Source: Thermoplasmata archaeon
Lineage (GTDB): Archaea > Thermoplasmatota > Thermoplasmata > UBA184
Length of the DNA: 9,284 nucleotides
Direction: 5' to 3'
Assembly (NCBI GenBank): GCA_030064695.1
Contig: JASHYV010000078.1
Coordinates: 1-9,284, forward strand
Numbering within the stretch: position 1 is the first letter of the stretch; each line of letters begins with the position of its first letter. The notes below the pieces were generated by a model. That model was not told the origin of the DNA. It ran no database searches and was given only the letters and a program-made list of their open reading frames with translations. Shown piece after piece: positions 1 to 5,420 of this stretch. Both the position numbers and the translations under genes were made by a program.

Positions 1-390
1 GCGCCGCTGAATGTCTGCGTGACGTGCGATCCCGATCGCGCGGGACCGTCGGTCCTGGGCCGGGTTCGAGTCCGGGACGTCGACGTGTTCAGCACCTGCC
101 TCGCGATCGAGAATCTCTGGCTGGCCGCCCGCGCGGAGGGACTCGGGGTCGGTTGGGTCAGCATCCTCGATCCCGAGCGCCTCCGAACCTTGCTGAAGAT
201 TCCGGCCGAGATCCGACCCCTCGCCTACCTCACCCTGGGGTACGTGCGCGAGTTCCCGCGGCGACCGGAGCTCGAGAGCCAGGGCTGGGCCGCCCGCGCG
301 CCGCTCGACGGGCGCGTCTTCCTCGACCGGTGGGGCGACCGGTATCCGTCCCCGGCGAACGGGCGGGCCGCGCCGATCCCCGACGGTTGA
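1..390 (+). CDS. bluB: 5,6-dimethylbenzimidazole synthase BluB, C-terminal part (5' end outside window)
   Basis: BluB is a flavin-destructase of the nitroreductase fold. It fragments FMNH2 with O2 to make 5,6-dimethylbenzimidazole, the lower axial ligand of cobalamin. The frame is open from base 1, so the start lies outside the window. The 129 visible residues are about the last 60% of a typical BluB of 210-230 residues. Family signatures seen are VTCDPDRAGPSVLGR (residues 7-21 of the fragment), NLWLAARAEGLGVGWVSILD (38-57) and the closing strand PLAYLTLGYVREFPRRPELE with a downstream W-x-x-R segment. The combination of WLAARAEGLGVGWVS and a C-terminal LGYV-EFP-RPELE is specific to BluB rather than generic nitroreductases. 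The gene converges on cobQ, and its last 161 bp are overlapped by the cobQ frame on the other strand. Since the chemistry needs oxygen, it implies an aerobic or microaerobic life style and true B12 rather than another cobamide (inference). Confidence 0.93.
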   Translation, partial: APLNVCVTCDPDRAGPSVLGRVRVRDVDVFSTCLAIENLWLAARAEGLGVGWVSILDPERLRTLLKIPAEIRPLAYLTLGYVREFPRRPELESQGWAARAPLDGRVFLDRWGDRYPSPANGRAAPIPDG

Positions 391-1990
391 CGGAGGCCGT
401 TCGCGCGCCGAGCACCCGCTCGAGGGTGCGAACATCGAGGTGACGTTCCAGCAGGTCGGCGACCGCGTCGATCGTCCGGTCGAGGCCGGGGAAGAGCGAC
501 TCCGGCTCGGTCCGGCCAATCGACCCGGGAGTCCGATACTCCGAAGGCGACCCGGACCGGACCCATCGGATCAGCCCTTCGACGGACTCAGGGGCCCCCA
601 GCACGCCGTGGAGCATTGTGCCCCACACGCGGCCGTCCTCGGACCGGACCCCGTCGAGCTGCTCGAACCCCTCGCCTCCGGTCCCCGCCATCACACCGAA
701 GATCGGCCGAGCGTCGGAGGCTCGATCGATCCGACCCCGATGGATCTCGTAGCCGCTCACGCGGCTTCCTGCCGGCAGCCACGGATGGCCCGGGCGCGCC
801 CGCGCGATCACCGTTCGAACGATCTTCGGCTCCTGGAAGCGGGTCGTGAGGGGCAGGAGTCCGAGCCCCCGGTGGCGACCCGGCGGTCCATCGACACCCT
901 CGGGATCGTCGAGCCACTCGCCCAGGATCTGGAAACCGCCGCACACGCCTCCGATCCCCACCCCGCGGCGGCGGGCCCGCCGCAGCGCCGCCGGCCAGCC
1001 TCCCCGCCGCAGCCACGCCAGGTCGTCGCCCGTGCGGCGGGTACCGGGCAAGAGGACCGCCGCACATCCGGCCAGTTCGGTCGTCGAGGCGATCCAGCGG
1101 GTGTCGAGGTCGGGGAGCGCTTCGAGCGGCTCGATGTCGGTGAAGTTCGCCGTATGGGGAAGGCGGACCACGCCGAGGCGAGGGACCCCGCCTCGACGCG
1201 GCGGGTCGGCCCGGCGACGAGCGAGGCTCAGGGAGTCCTCGGAGGGGAGCGCCCCGGCCTCGACCGGGAGCGGAGGGAGGACGCCGAGGACCGGGACTCC
1301 GAGTCGGTCTTCGGTCCACGCGGCGGCCGGCCGGAAGATCTGCTCATCGCCTCGGATCCGGTTGAAGATGATGCCGCAGACGCGGGCGCGTTCGGACGGG
1401 CGGAGCAGGTCGAACGTGCCGACGACTTGCGCCAAGGCCCCTCCGCGCTCGAGGTCGGCCACCAGGATCACCGGGGCGTCGAGCCGCTCGGCGACGAAGA
1501 AGTTGGCGAGGTCGCTGGATCGAAGATTCAGCTCGACGGGCGAACCCGCACCTTCGGCGATCACGAGGCGGCCGTTGCCCCGAGCGGCCTCGATCGCCCG
1601 GGCGATCTCCGCACGAAGTCGGGGCAGCTGCGCCGGCATCTCGCGACGCCACGAGCGTAGACGGCCCGAGGACCGACCGTGGAGTACGATCTCGACTCCG
1701 CCGTCGTAGGGCTTCAGCAGCACCGGATTGGCGGCCGCGGTCGGAGGCACCCCGGCCGCGACGCACTGCACCCACTGCGCCAGCGCGATCTCCTCGCCCT
1801 GGTCCGTCGCGACGGAGTTCAACGACATGTTCATCGCCTTGAAGGGAGCGACGCGCCACCCGCGGCGGGAAAGCAGTCGGCAGAGCCCGGTGGTCACGAA
1901 GCTCTTCCCGGCATCGCTGGTGGTCCCCGCGACCAGCAGCCCGGCGACCGGGACGCGGTGGCCCTTACCACTCGATCCCGGCCCTCGCAT
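230..1990 (-). CDS. cobQ: Cobyric acid synthase CobQ/CbiP (glutamine-dependent amidotransferase) with abnormal C-terminal tail
   Basis: CobQ uses ATP and glutamine to amidate side chains b, d, e and g of adenosylcobyrinic a,c-diamide, giving adenosylcobyric acid. The frame encodes 586 residues. The N-terminal MinD/dethiobiotin-synthetase-like ATPase domain has the P-loop GTTSDAGKS (22-30) and APFKAMNMSLNS (48-59). The C-terminal class I glutaminase domain has PGTRRTGDDLAWLR (315-328), nucleophile Cys350 in GGVCGGFQILG, GYEIHRG (413-419) and His461 in GTMLHG. The homologous part ends near residue 528 (LERVLG), about the usual family end. The last 58 residues are Arg/Gly/Pro/Ala-rich, and residues from about 534 on are encoded antisense to bluB. 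The ATG at 1988-1990 overlaps the end of cobO by 26 bp, and a GAGG lies seven bases upstream, so translation is probably coupled to cobO. No nearer start fits the P-loop strand. Function is certain; whether the tail is translated as written is not. Confidence 0.95.
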   Translation of the reverse strand: MRGPGSSGKGHRVPVAGLLVAGTTSDAGKSFVTTGLCRLLSRRGWRVAPFKAMNMSLNSVATDQGEEIALAQWVQCVAAGVPPTAAANPVLLKPYDGGVEIVLHGRSSGRLRSWRREMPAQLPRLRAEIARAIEAARGNGRLVIAEGAGSPVELNLRSSDLANFFVAERLDAPVILVADLERGGALAQVVGTFDLLRPSERARVCGIIFNRIRGDEQIFRPAAAWTEDRLGVPVLGVLPPLPVEAGALPSEDSLSLARRRADPPRRGGVPRLGVVRLPHTANFTDIEPLEALPDLDTRWIASTTELAGCAAVLLPGTRRTGDDLAWLRRGGWPAALRRARRRGVGIGGVCGGFQILGEWLDDPEGVDGPPGRHRGLGLLPLTTRFQEPKIVRTVIARARPGHPWLPAGSRVSGYEIHRGRIDRASDARPIFGVMAGTGGEGFEQLDGVRSEDGRVWGTMLHGVLGAPESVEGLIRWVRSGSPSEYRTPGSIGRTEPESLFPGLDRTIDAVADLLERHLDVRTLERVLGARTASVNRRGSARPARSPGTDTGRPTGRGRRARRAARGRPSPGSRAPVAAGTRARTPG

Positions 1991-2555
1991 CCATGCCTCG
2001 GTGGTACGGGTGCTTCATGCCGATCATCATGGTGACAAGGTGCGCCCGATCCATGAGCGCCTTGGGAGCCCCCCGTCCCGTCAAGACCAATTCCGTGAGC
2101 TGCGCCTTCGCGGCCACCAGATCCAGCACGTCGTCGAGCGGCACGAGACCACGGGAGATCGCCGTGTTCACTTCGTCGAGGACAACGAGATCGAACTTTC
2201 CGCTGGAAGCGGCGCGGCGTCCGCTCTCCAGGGCCCGCCGCGCCAAGTGAAGGTCCTCCTCGGCCAGCGCTCTTCGCTTCACCCAGTGCCCGCTCCCGTA
2301 CTGTTCGATGTGGACGCCGGGCAGCTCTCGCAGCGCGACAATCTCCCCGTAGTTCCCTTTCTTCATCCACTGGATGAGGCAACAGCGAAGACCGTGGCCG
2401 GTCGCTCGCGCGATCAGCCCGAAGCTGGCCGTACTCTTGCCCTTCCCGGGTCCCGTGTAGACCTGTACCAGTCCGACGGGAAGCGGTCGACGACGGGCCT
2501 TCGGGCGCACTTCGAACCGAGGGTACGTGGGTTCGTCTTCGTTGTACGGCGTCAT
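1965..2555 (-). CDS. cobO: Corrinoid adenosyltransferase, CobA/CobO/BtuR type
   Basis: Transfers the 5'-deoxyadenosyl group of ATP to cob(I)alamin or a cobyrinic acid diamide, making the adenosyl form needed by CobQ and by B12 enzymes. The 196 residues match the family's usual length of 190-200. Diagnostic features are the P-loop TGPGKGKS (34-41), the Walker-B-like LVVLDEVNTA (123-132, Asp127-Glu128), ELVLTGRGAP (155-164) and the family's C-terminal signature KHPYHRGMDARAGIEW (181-196), which ends the protein exactly as in homologues. This is the P-loop class and not the PduO or EutT class. The start at 2553-2555 is ATG with GGGAG (minus strand, 2562-2566) six bases before it. It is the first gene of a minus-strand operon with cobQ (26-bp overlap) and diverges from the stand-alone unknown gene across a 107-bp promoter region. 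The first 26 residues are a charged extension before the Rossmann-like strand. Confidence 0.96.
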   Translation of the reverse strand: MTPYNEDEPTYPRFEVRPKARRRPLPVGLVQVYTGPGKGKSTASFGLIARATGHGLRCCLIQWMKKGNYGEIVALRELPGVHIEQYGSGHWVKRRALAEEDLHLARRALESGRRAASSGKFDLVVLDEVNTAISRGLVPLDDVLDLVAAKAQLTELVLTGRGAPKALMDRAHLVTMMIGMKHPYHRGMDARAGIEW

Positions 2556-2589
2556 GGTCGGCTCCCGCCCGGGTCGGCCGGGCCGTGCG

Positions 2590-2597
2590 AGGATACG
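2590..2597 (-). promoter_or_regulatory. Putative TATA-box for cobO-cobQ
   Basis: Read on the minus strand this is CGTATCCT, one of few A/T-containing stretches in a very GC-rich gap. Its centre lies about 38-40 bases before the cobO ATG, so a transcript starting 25-27 bases downstream would have a short leader containing the GGGAG Shine-Dalgarno sequence. It shares the core TATCCT with the element facing the other way at 2635-2640. Archaeal TATA assignment is inference from spacing and composition. Confidence 0.4.
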
Positions 2598-2606
2598 GGG
2601 GGACCT

Positions 2607-2625
2607 CCGCGGTCCGAGACCGCGG
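2607..2625. promoter_or_regulatory. Perfect inverted repeat (8-bp arms, 3-bp spacer) between divergent promoters
   Basis: CCGCGGTC-CGA-GACCGCGG is a 19-bp element with two perfect 8-bp arms. Its centre (2616) lies about 21 bases from the minus-strand TATCCT and 19 bases from the plus-strand TATCCT, almost midway between the two TATA-like boxes. That is a natural place for a dimeric regulator controlling both cobO-cobQ and the stand-alone gene. It could also be a chance palindrome in GC-rich DNA. The binding protein is unknown. Confidence 0.45.
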
Positions 2626-2631
2626 CCGCGC

Positions 2632-2640
2632 TCTTATCCT
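2632..2640 (+). promoter_or_regulatory. Putative TATA-box for the stand-alone BtuD-tail-like gene
   Basis: TCTTATCCT lies just right of the inverted repeat. The centre of its TATCCT core is about 25 bases before the ATG at 2663, the distance expected for an archaeal leaderless transcript. No Shine-Dalgarno sequence precedes that ATG, which agrees with leaderless initiation. Inference from spacing and composition. Confidence 0.45.
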
Positions 2641-2662
2641 GGAGCCGGTCCCGGGTGCCGTC

Positions 2663-3148
2663 ATGACCCCGGTGCGGCTCCACGTCGTCTGCGGGGGTGG
2701 GACGGGCACTCCGCTGCTGCGACGACTCGCGGAGCAGGGCTACCGGCTCTCCGTGGGCCCGCTGTCCGTGCGGGACGACGACACCCGGACGGCGATAGAA
2801 CTCGGCGTGGACCTGGCGACCGTGGATTCCGAGGGAACGTCGGAGGCAGACGCGCTCGACCGCGCGCGGGCCCTCCTCGCCCGCGCGGACGGCGTGATCC
2901 TGACCTCGTTCGCGGTCGGGCGGGGGAACCTCTCGAGTCTCCTCCTTCCGCTGGAACTCCCGGACGGTGTTCCGCTCTTTCTCGTCTCTGCCACGGACTT
3001 CTCGCGTCGGGACTACACTGGAGGCGAGGCGACCCGGCTGTACCGACTCTTGGAGGCGCGAGCCCGAGCGCGACCCCGGAGCCTCTACGACCTCCTGCCG
3101 TTCCTCGCCGCACATCTTCCAAGCGATCGCCCTGCTCGAGACCCCTGA
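2663..3148 (+). CDS. Stand-alone paralogue of the BtuD C-terminal domain, function unknown
   Basis: A 161-residue soluble protein with no membrane segment or signal peptide. It begins with a strand and glycine-rich loop, RLHVVCGGGTG (5-15), as in Rossmann-like nucleotide-binding folds. Further marks are GVILTSFAVGRGNL (77-90) and RRDYTGGEATRLY (115-127). It aligns without gaps to residues 273-415 of the BtuD protein encoded 3 kb downstream. Counting by eye gives about 49 identities in 143 positions, including HV-CGGG-G, the D-x-D pair, G-x-x-N and RD-T-x-G-x-ATRL. I chose ATG 2663 over the in-frame GTG at 2585 because the domain starts there, a TATA-like box sits 25 bases upstream, and the GTG would place the inverted repeat inside the gene. 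It lies between cobO (divergent) and btuF (same strand, 87 bp on), so a corrinoid-related role is likely, but the reaction or ligand is unknown. The final residues (HLPSDRPARDP) are a disordered-looking tail. Confidence 0.8.
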   Translation: MTPVRLHVVCGGGTGTPLLRRLAEQGYRLSVGPLSVRDDDTRTAIELGVDLATVDSEGTSEADALDRARALLARADGVILTSFAVGRGNLSSLLLPLELPDGVPLFLVSATDFSRRDYTGGEATRLYRLLEARARARPRSLYDLLPFLAAHLPSDRPARDP

Positions 3149-3167
3149 GCGGCGAGAGTTGAGTTGT

Positions 3168-3194
3168 CGCGCCATCGGGCGGGCCCATGGCGCG
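3168..3194. promoter_or_regulatory. Perfect inverted repeat (8-bp arms, 11-bp spacer) upstream of btuF
   Basis: CGCGCCAT (3168-3175) and ATGGCGCG (3187-3194) are perfect inverted copies separated by 11 bases. The element starts 19 bases after the stand-alone gene's stop and ends seven bases before the btuF TATA-like stretch, so it would cover the BRE side of that promoter. It could be an operator for the corrinoid importer, or an RNA hairpin ending the upstream transcript, although no T-run follows. Its sequence is unlike the 2607-2625 repeat, so the same protein is not obviously implied. Confidence 0.45.
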
Positions 3195-3200
3195 TCAGCC

Positions 3201-3215
3201 TTATGTACAATACAC
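3201..3215 (+). promoter_or_regulatory. Putative TATA-box region for the btuFCD operon
   Basis: TTATGTACAATACAC is the most A/T-rich short stretch in this part of the window. Depending on which half is used, its centre lies 25-32 bases before the btuF ATG at 3236, which gives a leaderless or very short-leader transcript. No good Shine-Dalgarno sequence precedes the ATG. Archaeal promoter assignment is inferred. Confidence 0.5.
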
Positions 3216-3232
3216 CTTACGGAAGTCTTACG
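3216..3232 (+). repeat. Direct repeat CTTACG with 11-bp period just before btuF
   Basis: CTTACG occurs at 3216-3221 and again at 3227-3232, exactly 11 bases apart, so both copies would face the same side of the helix. They span the expected transcription start of btuF. They may be half-sites for a regulator that blocks initiation, or chance. No further copy was noticed in the other gaps. Confidence 0.3.
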
Positions 3233-3235
3233 CAT

Positions 3236-4294
3236 ATGACTGCCTCCTCTACCCCCCCGGAGAGCGTCGACGCCCCGCGAAGCGGCCGACGCGCGTGGCT
3301 ACCGACGGTTGTGGTCTCCATACTCCTCGTAGCGGTGGTCGTGATCGCCGCTCTCGACCTCACGGTCTTCGCCCCCCACTCGACCTCGTCCAGTTCCTCG
3401 GGCTCGGGTTCGGTTACGGTCGTCGACGACGCCGGCCGCTCGGTCACGGTGACGGGCACGCCGGACCGCATCATCGTCCTGGGGCCGAGTGTCATGGACA
3501 TCCTCTTCCGACTCGGTTTGCGCGCCGACGTGGTCGGGGTGGACGGCGGTTCCGCAGCAGCGGGCGGCGTCTACGACGACTACACGCCAGGGCAGGTCGC
3601 CAATTGGAGCCTCGCCTCGCTGCCGGTCATAACGTGGAACCCCACCCTCGACGTGGAGGCGGTCCTGGCCCTGAACCCCGATCTCATCATCGCCGGGTCG
3701 GGCTTCTCCCTCTCGCAGCTCGAGTCGGTCCAGTCCACCTATGGCATTCCGTGCCTCTACCTCAACCCCCCGACGCTCGCGGGCATCGAGTACGACGTCG
3801 AGATCACCGGCGAGGTGACCCGAACGAACGCGACCGCTCAGTCGATCAACGCCGAGATGGAGCAGGCGCTCACCGTGGACGCGGCGAACGTCTCCTACAA
3901 CATCACCTATGTGCCGTCGGTGTTCCTCACGTACTATCCGGATTCCGAGGGCTACTGGACGTTCGGCCCGGGGAGCTTCGGGAACGATCTGATCCTGGAC
4001 GCGGGTGCGACCAGCATCACCGCGAACGACACTCTCGCCAACGACGAGGAGGTCAGCGGCAGCTACGTCCTCGCGGCGAACGCGACGGCGATCATCGTCG
4101 GCACCGGCTTCGGACTGACCGTGGCGAACTACACTCAATCTCCGGACTGGTCGTCGTTCCAAGCGGTGGTCGCAGGACATGTGTTCGCGCTCAACGCCCT
4201 CTATCTGACCGAGCCCGACCCGACGATGGTCTTCGGACTCTCAAACCTCATCACCTTGCTCCACCCTGAGCTGTCTGGTGGACCGCCGCTCTGA
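3236..4294 (+). CDS. btuF: Corrinoid ABC transporter substrate-binding protein, BtuF-like (membrane-tethered)
   Basis: Captures a corrinoid outside the cell and hands it to BtuC. The 352 residues comprise a short cytoplasmic Arg-containing head, one membrane helix (about 20-42), a Ser/Gly linker (49-58) and a periplasmic-binding fold of the FecB/BtuF type. That fold shows VTVVDDAGRSVTVTGTPDRII (first strands), PSVMDILFRLGLRADVVGVD (84-103), and LPVITWNPTLDVEAVLALNP with DLIIAGSG (129-156). No lipobox cysteine is present, so the helix is the anchor. Seven N-glycosylation sequons (Asn123, 198, 218, 222, 264, 282, 298) suit an archaeal surface protein. In-frame upstream starts exist (ATG 3203, GTG 3164), but 3236 follows the TATA-like stretch and yields a normal N-terminus. 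The stop overlaps the btuC start by 17 bp. This family also carries haem and siderophores; corrinoid is inferred from cobO, cobQ and bluB next door. Confidence 0.85.
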   Translation: MTASSTPPESVDAPRSGRRAWLPTVVVSILLVAVVVIAALDLTVFAPHSTSSSSSGSGSVTVVDDAGRSVTVTGTPDRIIVLGPSVMDILFRLGLRADVVGVDGGSAAAGGVYDDYTPGQVANWSLASLPVITWNPTLDVEAVLALNPDLIIAGSGFSLSQLESVQSTYGIPCLYLNPPTLAGIEYDVEITGEVTRTNATAQSINAEMEQALTVDAANVSYNITYVPSVFLTYYPDSEGYWTFGPGSFGNDLILDAGATSITANDTLANDEEVSGSYVLAANATAIIVGTGFGLTVANYTQSPDWSSFQAVVAGHVFALNALYLTEPDPTMVFGLSNLITLLHPELSGGPPL

Positions 4295-5420
4295 GCCGCG
4301 GGAAGCGCCGGGGTCGCCCGAACCCTCGCGAGCGCGCGGGCGGCCGCACCGGCGGATCCTGCTGCTCCTGGCGGGAGCGCTCCTCGTCGTCACGGTCCTC
4401 TCGCTCGCGGTCGGGTCCGTGGCCCTGCCGCCGGTGAACGTGGTCTACCTGCTCGCCCATCGATTCGGGCTGGTCGCCACCGCCCAATGTCCGGCTCGGC
4501 TCGTCGTCGACGGCACGACGGTCTCCTGCGCGATCCAGGCCGAGATCCTGTTCGAGGCGCTGTTGCCGATCGTGCTGCTCTCGCTGCTCGTGGGAGCGGC
4601 CCTGGGACTATCGGGCGCCACCATGCAGGGCCTGTTCCGGAATCCCCTCGCGGACCCGTACCTGCTGGGCATCTCCTCCGGAGCGGCCCTCGGTGCGGCG
4701 TTGGTCTTCGTCAACGCGTCGTTCCTGGGGATCTCGCTCCCGGCGTCCGAGGAGGACGTGCTGATCCCCTTGCTGGCCTTCTTCGGGGCGCTCGGGACCG
4801 GTCTCATCATCCTCGTGGCGTCCCACTCCCGTTGGGCGACCGCCGAGACGCTCATTCTCACGGGGGTGGCCCTCGCTGCGATCCTCGGAGACCTCATGGT
4901 GTTGGTGATTTCGCTGCGCCCGTTCGCCGTCACCGTGCCCCTGACGTTCTGGTTGCTGGGGGGCTTTGGCGCGGCGACCTGGGACCAGGTCGGGATCCTC
5001 GCCGCGGTGCTGGTCGTGACCGGCGCGGTACTGATCCTGCACGGACGGGTGCTCAACGTGATGCAGATGGGCGAGGAGACGGCCGCGGGGCTCGGCATCT
5101 CGGTGCCCTCGATGCGCCGGCGCCTGATCCTGCTCTCCGTGGTCCTGACGGCGACCGCCGTCGCCTTCTCCGGGGTGATCGGCTTCGTCGGGCTGGTCTC
5201 CCCCCACATCGTGCGTCGGGTCCAGGGCCCGAACTATCAGTGGCTGCTCCCGGCCTCGGCGCTCGTCGGCGCGCTCATCCTCGTGATCGCGAACGACGTG
5301 GCCACCACCGTACTGGGCGGAGGCGCCATCCTGCCCGTCGGGGTCGTTACGGGCGTCATGGGAGGGCCGTTCATCCTCTATCTGCTCTATCGCCGGCGCT
5401 CCGGAGCCCGCTCGCTATGA
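4278..5420 (+). CDS. btuC: Corrinoid ABC transporter permease, BtuC/FecCD family
   Basis: Membrane channel subunit of the importer, 380 residues with about ten hydrophobic helices. Family motifs are LSGATMQGLFRNPLADPYLLG (111-131), the cytoplasmic coupling segment GEETAAGLGI (265-274) that contacts the ATPase, VIGFVGLVSPHIVR (300-313) and the closing ILPVGVVTGVMGGPFILYLL (351-370). The protein is longer than the usual 320-350 residues. The extra length is an N-terminal basic head (1-26) and an enlarged extracytoplasmic loop after the first helix that carries Cys71 and Cys84, possibly a disulfide. Translation starts at GTG 4278, which overlaps btuF by 17 bp, and its TGA shares bases with the btuD ATG (ATGA), so the three genes form one coupled operon. 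The FecCD family does not itself fix the substrate. Confidence 0.92.
   Translation: MDRRSEPREAPGSPEPSRARGRPHRRILLLLAGALLVVTVLSLAVGSVALPPVNVVYLLAHRFGLVATAQCPARLVVDGTTVSCAIQAEILFEALLPIVLLSLLVGAALGLSGATMQGLFRNPLADPYLLGISSGAALGAALVFVNASFLGISLPASEEDVLIPLLAFFGALGTGLIILVASHSRWATAETLILTGVALAAILGDLMVLVISLRPFAVTVPLTFWLLGGFGAATWDQVGILAAVLVVTGAVLILHGRVLNVMQMGEETAAGLGISVPSMRRRLILLSVVLTATAVAFSGVIGFVGLVSPHIVRRVQGPNYQWLLPASALVGALILVIANDVATTVLGGGAILPVGVVTGVMGGPFILYLLYRRRSGARSL

Noticed and set aside
440..1660. 406-codon open frame on the plus strand
   Set aside because: It is antisense to cobQ, has no recognisable domain and is an Arg/Pro/Gly-rich translation typical of GC-rich shadow frames.
2585..2662. GTG start at 2585 giving the stand-alone protein 26 extra residues
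   Set aside because: The extension would contain the inverted repeat and TATA-like box, has no similarity to the paralogous BtuD domain, and lacks a ribosome binding site.
3149..3235. Possible cobalamin riboswitch upstream of btuF
   Set aside because: The gap is only 87 bp, no B12-box-like consensus is visible, and the ATG appears leaderless or nearly so, leaving no room for the aptamer.
4487..5416. Long open stretch in the btuD frame upstream of the chosen btuD start
   Set aside because: It lies inside btuC in another frame and is low-complexity; the ABC ATPase clearly begins at ATG 5417, coupled to the btuC stop.
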